A stretch of 39,471 nucleotides of DNA from JABSSA01 sp039975755 (GTDB taxonomy: Bacteria > Pseudomonadota > Alphaproteobacteria > Rhodobacterales > Rhodobacteraceae), in assembly GCA_039975755.1 (NCBI GenBank), contig JBDWGM010000046.1, positions 1 to 39,471 of the forward strand, in the 5' to 3' direction. The position numbers were made by a program, and so were the translations under genes. The notes below the pieces were generated by a model. That model had not been told where the DNA came from. It saw only the letters and a program-made list of their open reading frames with translations, and ran no database searches. Of the stretch, positions 1 to 8,234 are shown one piece after another (within the stretch, counting starts at the first letter, position 1; each line of letters starts with the position of its first letter).

Positions 1-280
1 GTTCGAAGACATTAAGAATGTGGAGATTGCATCTCAGTTAGGGATTGATGTCGAGGAAGTCGCGAATTCTAAATCTGGAAATTCTACGCTGTTGCAGGGA
101 GCAAGTTTGAGCTTACGGTTTCATCCAATCCCAGTCTTTGTCAACCGAAAGTCTGTGCTCATATTGGATGCAAAATATCTTTTTGAGAATTACAAAAACG
201 AGTGCCTAGATGAGAGGGTTTATGGCTCGATGATAGGCCAACGTGATCAAGAGCTTTGGGATCGTTGTAAGAAGACCTGA
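1..280 (+). CDS. 3' end of an unrecognised protein gene (5' truncated by window)
   Basis: The frame is open from the first bases of the window to a TGA at 278-280, so this is the C-terminal part (about 92 residues) of a longer gene that starts outside. A GTG at 20 could be read as a start, but no ribosome binding site precedes it. I do not recognise the family. The fragment is soluble, of mixed charge, and ends in a Trp- and Lys-containing tail. Its codons are visibly richer in A/T than those of the following genes, which may mean transferred or accessory DNA. A short hairpin follows at 289-309. Function is unknown. Confidence 0.55.
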   Translation, partial: FEDIKNVEIASQLGIDVEEVANSKSGNSTLLQGASLSLRFHPIPVFVNRKSVLILDAKYLFENYKNECLDERVYGSMIGQRDQELWDRCKKT

Positions 281-288
281 ACGGTAAC

Positions 289-309
289 AAAGTCCGCATA
301 GCGGACCTT
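289..309 (+). terminator. Hairpin after the left-edge gene
   Basis: GTCCGC (292-297), a 3-base ATA loop and GCGGAC (301-306) form a perfect stem with flanking A/T pairs, eight bases after the stop codon. The U-run that follows is weak, so this is only a possible terminator. Confidence 0.4.
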
Positions 310-451
310 GGTGCAAATCACGATGAAAGCCAGCTCAAGGTCATAAACACAAAGCATGTACACCAGTATTGCACATCACCGTCCCTTATAAACCCTTAGA
401 AAAGCCGTCGCATCGTTCAAACGACACGCACCGCTCCGCAACACAAAGGGT

Positions 452-471
452 GTCGGGGGCTTGCCCCTGAC
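452..471. repeat. G/C hairpin, REP-like
   Basis: GTCGGGGG (452-459) and CCCCTGAC (464-471) pair over eight bases with one G-T pair around a CTTG loop. It lies in the 250-base gene-free stretch between the left-edge gene and dctM. Apart from this hairpin and the two terminator-like hairpins I see nothing else in 281-530. Short G-run/C-run palindromes of this kind tend to be dispersed in Rhodobacterales genomes (family knowledge, not checked here). Confidence 0.4.
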
Positions 472-499
472 CGCTGCGTGCGAAGCGCAAATCAATCAA

Positions 500-520
500 A
501 TGCGCTCCCTTCAGGGCGCG
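500..520 (-). terminator. Terminator-like hairpin after dctM
   Basis: On the minus strand GCGCCC, a TGAA loop and GGGAGCGC form a hairpin (one bulged A) followed by an ATTTGATT stretch. It starts about ten bases beyond the dctM stop and probably ends the dct operon. Confidence 0.5.
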
Positions 521-530
521 CGCTATCAGA

Positions 531-1907
531 TCAATTCACGATCACTTCTGGGCCCATCATCAAGGTCGGCAACCAAATCGAGATGGCCGGAATATAAGTC
601 ACCATAATTAGGAAAACGAACAATACGGCTGTGAATGGCAGCGCGGCCTTGACCACGCGCATCATTGGCATGTTGGCCACACCCGATGTCACAAACAAGT
701 TCAGCCCAACCGGCGGCGTGATCATTCCGATTTCCATGTTCACCACCATGATGATGCCAAGATGGATTGGATCAATCCCCAACTCAATCGCGATCGGGAA
801 AACCAAAGGTGCCACGATCACCAGCAAACCGCTTGGTTCCATGAACTGACCACCGATCAACAAGATAACATTGACGATCACAAGGAACATCACCGCACCA
901 AACCCAGCCTCCAACATCACGGACGCAATCTTTTGCGGGATTTGTTCTTCGGTCAGCACGTGTTTCAGGATCAACGCACAGGCGATGATGAACAACAACG
1001 TCACCGTCAGCTTGCCCGCCTCAAAAAACGCATTCTTGGTGTCTTTGTGAAAAAGGGCGGTGATCAACGCCCACGGACGCGTCAACAGCGAATGGTTCGG
1101 CTCCCCTTCAGGCGTGCTAAGCGGCCCCATGTCCCGATAGACAAACGTCGCGATCAGGAAGGCGTAAACCGCGGCCACTGCAGCGGCTTCGGTCGGTGTG
1201 AAAATACCTCCGTAGATCCCACCCAGAATGATCACGATCAGGAACAACCCACCCGAGGCGTGCAGACCGGATTCATAAATCTCGTGCCAACCCAGCCAGT
1301 CGCCTTTGGGCAAATTGCGCACTTTGGCAATGATATAGATCGTCGTCATCAACATAAAACCAGCCATTAGGCCAGGGATCACGCCCGCGAGGAACATACG
1401 CCCCACAGAGACGTCCACTGCAGACGCATAAACGACCATCACGATGGATGGCGGGATCAGAATGCCAAGCGTGCCCGCGTTGGCAATCACACCTGCGGCG
1501 AAATCCTTGCTATATCCAACCTGCCGCATCCCAGCGATCACGATTGATCCGATGGCGACCACCGTGGCCGGTGAGGACCCCGACAAAGCCGCAAACAGCA
1601 TACAAGCGAAGACGCCTGCAATCGCCAAGCCGCCAGGCAAATGCCCGACACAAGCAATCGAAAATCGAATGATGCGTTTCGCGACACCGCCCGTCGACAT
1701 AAAGGTTGAGGCCAGAATAAAGAACGGAATGGCCAGCAGCGTGTAATGCCCCGCCATGGCCTGAAACAGTGAATTTGCGACCGATGCCAGTGACGCATCA
1801 CTGTAGATCAACAAAAACACCATCGAGCTAAAGCCCAAAGATACGGCAATCGGCACACCAATCAGCATGAGCCCGATGACCATCGAGAAGAGAAATGCGA
1901 CTTCCAT
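531..1907 (-). CDS. dctM: TRAP transporter large permease subunit DctM
   Basis: This is the large membrane subunit of a tripartite ATP-independent periplasmic transporter, which drives uptake of organic acids with a sodium or proton gradient. The 458 residues match the family length and consist of about a dozen hydrophobic segments. Typical features are the N-terminal LFSMVIGLMLIGVPIAVSLG segment, the GSSPATVVAIGSI loop and the late MEIGMITPPVGLN motif. It starts five bases after the dctQ stop, so both are co-translated in the order dctP-dctQ-dctM. The substrate cannot be read from this subunit. The adjacent dctBD pair argues for C4-dicarboxylates (inference). Confidence 0.93.
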   Translation of the reverse strand: MEVAFLFSMVIGLMLIGVPIAVSLGFSSMVFLLIYSDASLASVANSLFQAMAGHYTLLAIPFFILASTFMSTGGVAKRIIRFSIACVGHLPGGLAIAGVFACMLFAALSGSSPATVVAIGSIVIAGMRQVGYSKDFAAGVIANAGTLGILIPPSIVMVVYASAVDVSVGRMFLAGVIPGLMAGFMLMTTIYIIAKVRNLPKGDWLGWHEIYESGLHASGGLFLIVIILGGIYGGIFTPTEAAAVAAVYAFLIATFVYRDMGPLSTPEGEPNHSLLTRPWALITALFHKDTKNAFFEAGKLTVTLLFIIACALILKHVLTEEQIPQKIASVMLEAGFGAVMFLVIVNVILLIGGQFMEPSGLLVIVAPLVFPIAIELGIDPIHLGIIMVVNMEIGMITPPVGLNLFVTSGVANMPMMRVVKAALPFTAVLFVFLIMVTYIPAISIWLPTLMMGPEVIVN

Positions 1908-1912
1908 TGTTA

Positions 1913-2602
1913 TCAGTCCCCGGCGTTTACGTGACGCACATTTTCGACGTCTTCTTCGGCTTCATGACTTACGATCAGGCCCTCGGCCTCGCCGCGCCAA
2001 ATACGCCAGGTTGCTTGGACAAAACGGAACAGCAAAAGCGCCATGCCAAATGGCAATATTGCATAAGGGATAAAGCGCGGAATTTTCTCATAGGCCTCGC
2101 CCTCATTCATCAAAGGCTCGATCCAACGCAACCAGCCTGGCATGTGGATATCGATCACTTCGTACCACGCGCGATATGACGTGCGTTTCATCTCTTCAAA
2201 ACCGGTTGGAAACCAACGTCCTGTTGTCTGCGGCAGGTTGGCGAAATTCGCCCAATAATCCCATGCTCCCTTGAGCAAAAGGAACGCAAACGAGATGCAA
2301 ACCGCCCCAGCGATCAAGCCAAAAATCCGTCGGCCTGCAGGGCCACACAAATTGACGATCACATCGACCCCCAGATGCGATGTGGTTTTGACCGCATAGC
2401 TTGCGCCGAACAAAACCAACCAAGCAAACAGGAAGGAGACCATTTCCAATCCCCAAATCAGCCCGGTGTTAAACCCGTAACGCAAAACGACATTGATGAA
2501 GGTAATGATCGTCATCGCGGCCAGAATGACAGCAATCGCTGTCTCCTCGATCTCGTTCACGATGTGCCCGAGCCCTTGATATTCTTGTTTTTTGGCTGAC
2601 AT
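1913..2602 (-). CDS. dctQ: TRAP transporter small permease subunit DctQ
   Basis: Small membrane subunit of the TRAP transporter, forming the membrane complex with DctM. At 229 residues it is longer than many DctQ proteins. The extra length is a hydrophilic loop near residues 115-165 between the second and last pairs of membrane segments. Four hydrophobic segments are visible. The ATG at 2602 has a strong GGAGGAG ribosome binding site. A G/C-rich hairpin with a T-run separates this gene from dctP, which should lower expression of dctQM relative to the binding protein. The cytoplasmic tail is acidic. Confidence 0.9.
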   Translation of the reverse strand: MSAKKQEYQGLGHIVNEIEETAIAVILAAMTIITFINVVLRYGFNTGLIWGLEMVSFLFAWLVLFGASYAVKTTSHLGVDVIVNLCGPAGRRIFGLIAGAVCISFAFLLLKGAWDYWANFANLPQTTGRWFPTGFEEMKRTSYRAWYEVIDIHMPGWLRWIEPLMNEGEAYEKIPRFIPYAILPFGMALLLFRFVQATWRIWRGEAEGLIVSHEAEEDVENVRHVNAGD

Positions 2603-2628
2603 CGCCCGCTCCTCCCCAAGCTACAGGC

Positions 2629-2669
2629 AAAAAAGTCCCGGCCTATGAGTCACAGGCCGGGCTGTTTTT
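2629..2669 (-). terminator. Intra-operon terminator/attenuator between dctP and dctQ
   Basis: CCCGGCCT (2637-2644) and AGGCCGGG (2654-2661) form a perfect 8-bp stem with a nine-base loop, flanked by T-runs on both strands. Reading in the operon direction, it follows the dctP stop and precedes dctQ. It probably lets most transcripts end after dctP, so the periplasmic binding protein is made in excess. This is a common arrangement in binding-protein-dependent transport operons. Confidence 0.75.
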
Positions 2670-2678
2670 AACGTGGGT

Positions 2679-3683
2679 TTAGTTGGTCGCAGCGTTGATC
2701 GCTTGTGCCGCGTCGATGTTTTCCTGACCAACATCGCCTTTGAACTGTTCCCAAACGGGTTTGAATACAGCAACCCATTCTTCGCGCTGTTCTGGTGTCA
2801 ATTGACGCACGACACCACCGGCGGCGATGATCGCAGCTTTGTTTTCTTCGTTCACCTTAAAGGCTTCCGAATTGCGCACCTCAGTCACTTCATTCACGAT
2901 CGTGCCAAGCTGTGTGCGTACATCTTCCGGCAGGCTTTCCCACCAATCGACATTTGTCACCACCATGTAATCGATGATGCCGTGGTTGGTTTCCGTGGTG
3001 CCGTCCTGCACCTCGAAGAACTTCTTGCCGTAGATGTTCGACCATGTGTTTTCTTGACCGTCGACAACACCCGTCTGGAGTGCGCCATACACTTCGGAGA
3101 ACGCCATCGGCTGCGGTGATCCACCCAAAGCGGCCATTTGCGCTTTCAATACATCCGAATTCTGAACCCGGAACTTTAGCCCATTGGCGTCAGATGGCGT
3201 GATCAATGGCTTGTTGGCCGACATCTGCTTCATGCCATTGTGCCAGAAAGCCAGTCCCAAAAGACCACGACGCACCATGGATTCTTTCATGGCTTGACCC
3301 GTTTCAGATGCTTGGAATGCATCAACCGCGTCAATGTTGCTGAACATGAAGGGCAAATCAAAGATGCGGAACTGCTTGGTGAATTGTTCGAACTTTGACA
3401 ATGACGGCGCCGCAAGTTGCACGTCGCCTTGCAGCATCGCTTCTAGCACTTGGTTGTCATTATACAGCGTCGAGTTCGGGAAAACCTCCATGCAGGCTTT
3501 ACCGTTCATCTCGTCGTTGACACGCTGTTCCAAAAGTGACGCCGCAATCCCTTTAGGATGCTTGTCTGTATTGGTCACGTGGCTGAATTTGATTACGATT
3601 TCACCGTCGTCACACGCGGCTGCAACGGCATTTGCACTGACCGTAAGGGCAAGTGCTGCCACAGTTGCTTTCAAAATCTTCAT
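2679..3683 (-). CDS. dctP: TRAP transporter substrate-binding protein DctP
   Basis: Periplasmic solute receptor of the TRAP system, 334 residues. The start at 3683 is chosen because it gives a clean signal peptide (basic start MKILK, hydrophobic core, AVAA cleavage near residue 22) and has a GGAGGAAA ribosome binding site. The open frame upstream to 3803 lacks these. Family hallmarks include LKFRVQNS with the carboxylate-binding Arg172, and the AFSEVYGALQTGVVDGQEN stretch. It heads the transporter genes directly after dctD and the tandem dyads at 3876-3927. Ligand: probably a C4-dicarboxylate, inferred from the neighbouring DctBD-like pair. Confidence 0.92.
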   Translation of the reverse strand: MKILKATVAALALTVSANAVAAACDDGEIVIKFSHVTNTDKHPKGIAASLLEQRVNDEMNGKACMEVFPNSTLYNDNQVLEAMLQGDVQLAAPSLSKFEQFTKQFRIFDLPFMFSNIDAVDAFQASETGQAMKESMVRRGLLGLAFWHNGMKQMSANKPLITPSDANGLKFRVQNSDVLKAQMAALGGSPQPMAFSEVYGALQTGVVDGQENTWSNIYGKKFFEVQDGTTETNHGIIDYMVVTNVDWWESLPEDVRTQLGTIVNEVTEVRNSEAFKVNEENKAAIIAAGGVVRQLTPEQREEWVAVFKPVWEQFKGDVGQENIDAAQAINAATN

Positions 3684-3875
3684 CTCTGTTTTCCTCCCAG
3701 AGTTTCGCTTTTTTGTTTGCGACATTCCCCGACGTCGCAGTGGTTGTATCTCACCACATCTGGGGCAGCCTGAAAGCCCCCGATATAAATCATCGACATG
3801 CAAATAAAATAGTTGTTATTTTTCTGCGCCTTAAGGGTCGAATTTACAGATTCAGGAAATCAATTCGGAAAGAGC

Positions 3876-3927
3876 TGTGCGAAAAGTCGCACGGCACCAA
3901 ATGCAAGTTGTGCGAAATTCCGCACAA
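3876..3927 (-). promoter_or_regulatory. Tandem palindromes, candidate DctD binding sites upstream of dctP
   Basis: Two dyads lie between dctD and dctP. Site 1 is TGTGCG-N6-CGCACG (3876-3893). Site 2 is TTGTGCG-N6-CGCACAA (3908-3927), a perfect 7-bp inverted repeat. Their centres are 33 bp apart, about three helical turns, so they face the same side of the DNA. The half-site TGTGCG resembles the tandem DctD activator sites described upstream of rhizobial dctA (established knowledge). They sit about 190-250 bases before the dctP start. Confidence 0.65.
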
Positions 3928-3933
3928 CACTTA

Positions 3934-5163
3934 TTAGTCACGCCTGTAATCTTCGGCCTTTAATCCATGGCGTGTCAGCTTGTCGTAAAACGTCTTTCGC
4001 GGCAGCTGCAAACCTTCTGCGGCGGCAGACGCACTGCCCCCTGTCCGCACCAACGCTTGGATCAACAACGATCTTTCCACACGCGCCATTTGTTCGGTCA
4101 GCCCCAGATCAACCGGGGTTGCGCGGTCTTCGACGCCAAGAGCAAATCGCATGGCTTCTGCCATCAACGCGCGCGCGTTTCCTGGCCAATCGCGTATCAT
4201 CAGATCGGCAATAATATCCTGAGAAATTTCTGGTGCGGCTAAACCAGCCTGCTCTGACGCTTGCGCCACGTAATGGCGAAATAGGACCGGAATATCTTCG
4301 GGACGCTCTGACAATGACGGAATGCGCACTGGCATCGCTTCGAGGCGATAAAACAAATCAGCGCTAAACGTGCCTTTGTCGATCTGATCTTGAAGGTTTT
4401 GTGTACTGCCAGCAATGACGCGCACGCCCATTCCATTTTCCAAATGTTCCAGCAGCATCATTTGGGTTTCCGCTGGCACTTGTCCAATTTCATCGATCAT
4501 CAGACTGCCACTTTGGGCTTTTTTTAACGCGTCTGTAAGCGCATCCACCGTCAGACTGGACCCTGCCCGCTTTTCGAACGGTGCTTTGGATCGCGCAGAA
4601 CTTAGATGGATGACTTCACCGACTTTTGGCACGCCACTGCCTTGCGGGCCCATGACCAACACATCAACATCCAGCTGTGCGGCACGGCGCACCTGATCCC
4701 GTAGACGTTCGGATTGTTTGGATTGGCCGATCAACATCCGCGCGGCAGGATCTCCACTTTCGACCAATGCCTTCAAGCGGCGGTTTTCCAGTACAAGGGC
4801 ACGCGTTTTTAAGGCACGTTCCAAAACCGGCAACAAATCATCTGGCGCGCAAGGTTTTTCAAGAAAATCAAATGCACCTTGCCCGACGGCGCGCACTGCC
4901 ATGGGGATATCACCTTCCCCGGTCAACAAGATCACTGGCAATTCCGGATCGATCTTTCTGGCATGATCCAAAAGGTAAAATCCGTCGCGCCCCGGCATGC
5001 GGATATCTGATAGGATTATCCCCTCGAAATTTGGCGATATATGATCCTTTGCAGCGATAAATGCGCTGGCCAAGACCGGTTTCAAATTGGCCAGTTCCAA
5101 CGTTTGGGCCAACGCTTCTCGGACACTGGAATCGTCATCAACAACCAACACGCTGTGATTCAT
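3934..5163 (-). CDS. dctD: DctD-like response regulator with degenerate AAA+ domain
   Basis: NtrC-family response regulator, 409 residues. It has a receiver domain (acidic cluster D9-D11, phospho-acceptor D53 in LSDIRMPG, K103), a central AAA+ domain (about 145-300) and a Fis-type helix-turn-helix (about 362-402). The start at 5163 overlaps the dctB stop as ATGA, and the frame upstream only encodes DctB. The central domain is abnormal. Walker A reads GPQGSGV without lysine, the GAFTGA loop that contacts sigma-54 is missing, and the arginine normally in FREDLYYRL is Ala (FSADLFYRL). Walker B (LMIDE, 221-225) remains. It probably binds the dyads upstream of dctP, but may not act through sigma-54. 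Confidence 0.85.
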   Translation of the reverse strand: MNHSVLVVDDDSSVREALAQTLELANLKPVLASAFIAAKDHISPNFEGIILSDIRMPGRDGFYLLDHARKIDPELPVILLTGEGDIPMAVRAVGQGAFDFLEKPCAPDDLLPVLERALKTRALVLENRRLKALVESGDPAARMLIGQSKQSERLRDQVRRAAQLDVDVLVMGPQGSGVPKVGEVIHLSSARSKAPFEKRAGSSLTVDALTDALKKAQSGSLMIDEIGQVPAETQMMLLEHLENGMGVRVIAGSTQNLQDQIDKGTFSADLFYRLEAMPVRIPSLSERPEDIPVLFRHYVAQASEQAGLAAPEISQDIIADLMIRDWPGNARALMAEAMRFALGVEDRATPVDLGLTEQMARVERSLLIQALVRTGGSASAAAEGLQLPRKTFYDKLTRHGLKAEDYRRD

Positions 5164-6926
5164 TCTGCAGCCTCCTGCGCCACGGCCCATCGTTCCAATT
5201 CGACGGTAAATTCAGCACCCTTATCGGTGTTGCGCCCCCGGATATCACCACCAAAGCTTTGCACAATGCCGTAAGAAATCGAAAGGCCAAGACCCATACT
5301 GTCCTGTCCGGTGTTGGATTTGGTCGAATAAAACGGCTCAAAAACTTTGTCCGGCATGTCAATTCCGGGGCCCGTATCCGCAAAACTCACGCTCAGCTTT
5401 TCATCCTGATCAATGCGGATCGACAAGGCGCGCGTCTCGCAATGCCCCATCGCATCCACGGCGTTGTTGATCAAATTCACGAATACCTGCCCCAATCGCA
5501 CCTCGCCGCCGCGCACCCAAACAGGGTCTTTCGAATACAATATCTGCAGATCAACGTCAGAGGATTGAACATGCGCCGATGTCAGTTCAATCGCGCTGTC
5601 CAAGATGGCAACGACATTGACACGGTCGGCCGGTGCGCTTTCTTGACGGGCAAACGCCCGCAGGTTTTTGATGATGCGCCCCATCCGTTGCGCCATATCC
5701 GAAATACGCCCCAGATTGTCACGTGTGACATCCGCCTTGCCACGCTCCATGAACTTTACGCCATTTTCAGCAAAGGATTGGATGGCCATCAAAGGTTGGT
5801 TTAACTCGTGGCTGATCCCCGCACTCATTTGACCCAAAGCGCTTAATTTACCTGCCTGCACCAGATCGGCCTGAGCCTGCGCCAACGCGCTTTCGGCATC
5901 GATACGTTCTGCCACTTCTCGACGAAGGTCGATATTGGCTTGGGACAATTCCAACGTGCGCATGCTGACGCGTTCCTCAAGCAATGCGTTGGCTTCGGCC
6001 AGTGTCCGTCTGCGTTCAGTTGCAAGAAAGAAAATAGCGCCAAAAGCCAGACACAGCCCACCAACCGCCATGGCCTGAAACTGTGCCAACCGCCGCGCCG
6101 AGGCCAAGTCAGCCAGCACTTCGCCGGTGAAACCCACCACTGGAATTTGCCGCGTCAGATGGATCGCCTCTTTGGGCAAATACTTACCCCATCCCAATTT
6201 CCAGATTTCGTGGCGCCCAATGTATTTTGCATCAAAGGGACGCACGTCACCGTTGGGCGATACTAGCCCCGGACTGCCATCCGGTCGTGTCCAATAGGTA
6301 ATTTCCGAACGGTTTGTGAAAAATACGGTGCCCTTGGCGTCTGTGAAAAACAATGTTGGATTTGATCCAACCCAGTCCAATTCCACATATCCCAAATTCA
6401 CAATCGCAACCAAAGCCGCGCGAACACGGCCATCCGAACCAAAGATTGGGGCGGAAAATTTGAAAACACGTGGGCCGTCATCTCCCCATTGGCCATGGCT
6501 CCAGCCCAAGGCTCCTTGAAGCGCACGATCAAACAATTGCGGATCGATTGCGCCTGTCGGAATATCCGCAACGGCAGCGGCTCGGATCGTTTTTTCCGTA
6601 TCAACCAGAATAAGGTTCAATGACGACGTTTTATCGGATGCTTCCAACAGCAACCGATTGGCGATTTCAGCGTCTGCACCTTCCAAAACAGCCAAGATTT
6701 CCGGGCGGTCCGCGGTCAGAACGGCAATTTCACGATAACGTTGCAACTGCCCCGTCAAACGGTCACTGGCCAGTGCCAAATCAGACGCAGCTTGGCGCGC
6801 AACCCCGTCCAACGCCTGAAGATAGCCATACCGCCAAACACCAGCGCAAATGGCCGAAACGGCAAGCAATATCGCCAAAACCAGCGCCAACCTGCGTTTG
6901 ATACCTGTCGCGATCACATGTCCCAT
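5160..6926 (-). CDS. dctB: C4-dicarboxylate sensor histidine kinase DctB
   Basis: Membrane sensor kinase of 588 residues. It has a first membrane helix (about 11-30), a periplasmic sensing domain of the double-PAS/Cache type (31-285), a second helix (about 287-303), a coiled-coil linker, a HisKA domain with H373 in SHELNQP, and an HATPase domain with N-box NLINNAVDAMG (484-494), DTGPGI (517-522) and GLGLS (545-549). The LNQPL stretch after the histidine is typical of DctB/NtrB-like kinases. It overlaps dctD by four bases and starts the dct operon, divergent from the P450 gene. It should phosphorylate DctD D53 in response to a periplasmic dicarboxylate. Confidence 0.88.
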   Translation of the reverse strand: MGHVIATGIKRRLALVLAILLAVSAICAGVWRYGYLQALDGVARQAASDLALASDRLTGQLQRYREIAVLTADRPEILAVLEGADAEIANRLLLEASDKTSSLNLILVDTEKTIRAAAVADIPTGAIDPQLFDRALQGALGWSHGQWGDDGPRVFKFSAPIFGSDGRVRAALVAIVNLGYVELDWVGSNPTLFFTDAKGTVFFTNRSEITYWTRPDGSPGLVSPNGDVRPFDAKYIGRHEIWKLGWGKYLPKEAIHLTRQIPVVGFTGEVLADLASARRLAQFQAMAVGGLCLAFGAIFFLATERRRTLAEANALLEERVSMRTLELSQANIDLRREVAERIDAESALAQAQADLVQAGKLSALGQMSAGISHELNQPLMAIQSFAENGVKFMERGKADVTRDNLGRISDMAQRMGRIIKNLRAFARQESAPADRVNVVAILDSAIELTSAHVQSSDVDLQILYSKDPVWVRGGEVRLGQVFVNLINNAVDAMGHCETRALSIRIDQDEKLSVSFADTGPGIDMPDKVFEPFYSTKSNTGQDSMGLGLSISYGIVQSFGGDIRGRNTDKGAEFTVELERWAVAQEAAE

Positions 6927-6988
6927 TGGCCCAATCTTATGACAGAGGCACCTTGCATTGAACAGTAGGTCAGGGTTTTGTCCGACTC

Positions 6989-8161
6989 ATGCAATTGCCC
7001 AGCTTGTCAGACACCGCCTTCGTTCAAGATCCATACCCCACCTATGCAAAAGCAAGGGAAGCTGGACCCATTTTGTGGTGGGATGCGATGAATATGTGGG
7101 CCGCGTTTGATCACGCGACAGTGCATGCCTTATTGCGCGACCGTCGCATGGGGCGCGCGCCGCTGGCTCCGCGACCTTGGCCAGAACATTTACGTCCCTT
7201 CGCTGACTTTGAACAACATTCCATGCTGGAACTGGAACGCCCACGCCATACGCGTCTGCGCGCATTGGTTCTGCGTGCGTTCACGTCACGCCGGGTGGCT
7301 GAACTGACTCCTGAAATCGAAGCGATTGCACAAGATCTGATCGCCTCGCTGCCTGATGGGCCTGTCGATCTGATCCCTTCTTATTGCGAGCTTTTGCCTG
7401 TCCGCGTTATTGCCCGCCTTCTGGGTGTGCCTGAAGAAATGTCGCCAGACATTTTGCGGTGGTCTCATGACATGGTCGCCATGTATCAAGCCGGTCGCAC
7501 GCGCAACATTGAGGATCGCGCTGCAACAGCCACCACGGAATTCACTGAATTTCTGACGGATTACATCGCGAAACGGAGATTCTCCCCTGCAGACGATCTG
7601 ATCACACATCTGATTGCTGCTGAAGAAGACGGGGAAAAGCTGTCCGCTGATGAACTGATTTCTACCTGTATCCTGTTGTTGAATGCCGGACACGAGGCCA
7701 CAGTGCATTCGATGGGCAATGCCTTCAAATGTTTGCTGGATCACAAGACAGATCGCAAATTTCTAGGTTCTGATTACATTGCAAACACCGTCGAAGAGTT
7801 ACTGCGTTACGATCCCCCGCTGCACGTTTTCACGCGCTTTGTGTACGAGGATTGCAACATCGGTACGGTGGCGTTGAATCGCGGGGATGAAATCGCGTTG
7901 GTTTTGGGTGCGGCCGCACGTGATCCGGCGCTGTGTGATGCACCAGACACATTCAACCCCAGTCGGAATGCAACACCACATACCAGCTTTGGCGGAGGCC
8001 CTCATTTCTGTGTTGGCGCGCCGCTTGCTCGGCTTGAAATGCAGATTGCTTTGCCTGCATTAATGACCGCATGGCCTGACATGCGTTTGTCTGGCACGCC
8101 ACGTTTTTGCAATACGTACCACTTCCACAAACTGGACCAACTGATTGCAACACCACGCTAA
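6989..8161 (+). CDS. Cytochrome P450
   Basis: Soluble bacterial heme monooxygenase of 390 residues. Diagnostic features are the I-helix NAGHEAT (232-238), the K-helix ExxR (E270-R273) and the heme loop FGGGPHFCVG with the axial Cys341. It has no signal peptide or membrane anchor. The gene stands alone between the divergent dctB and the convergent Lrp regulator, with no ferredoxin partner beside it. A ferredoxin-NADP reductase (fpr) is 5 kb downstream but belongs to the sulfur operon. The substrate cannot be predicted. No convincing ribosome binding site precedes the ATG at 6989, but the next in-frame candidates would remove conserved N-terminal sequence. Confidence 0.92.
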   Translation: MQLPSLSDTAFVQDPYPTYAKAREAGPILWWDAMNMWAAFDHATVHALLRDRRMGRAPLAPRPWPEHLRPFADFEQHSMLELERPRHTRLRALVLRAFTSRRVAELTPEIEAIAQDLIASLPDGPVDLIPSYCELLPVRVIARLLGVPEEMSPDILRWSHDMVAMYQAGRTRNIEDRAATATTEFTEFLTDYIAKRRFSPADDLITHLIAAEEDGEKLSADELISTCILLLNAGHEATVHSMGNAFKCLLDHKTDRKFLGSDYIANTVEELLRYDPPLHVFTRFVYEDCNIGTVALNRGDEIALVLGAAARDPALCDAPDTFNPSRNATPHTSFGGGPHFCVGAPLARLEMQIALPALMTAWPDMRLSGTPRFCNTYHFHKLDQLIATPR

Positions 8162-8234
8162 AACAGGAAAACGCTTCATGGGCGCGTCGCGTTTCAACAC
8201 TCAGAATACATGTGCGCGGTCGCGCTCATTTGGA

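Noticed and set aside
762..1370. Plus-strand ORF of 202 codons over dctM
   Set aside because: It is antisense to a clearly recognised permease and its protein is a Gln/Arg/His-rich composition typical of shadow frames.
3764..3780. GGGC-N8-CTGC resembling a sigma-54 promoter before dctP
   Set aside because: GG and GC are correctly spaced on the minus strand, but the other consensus bases fail, and the local DctD lacks the sigma-54 contact loop.
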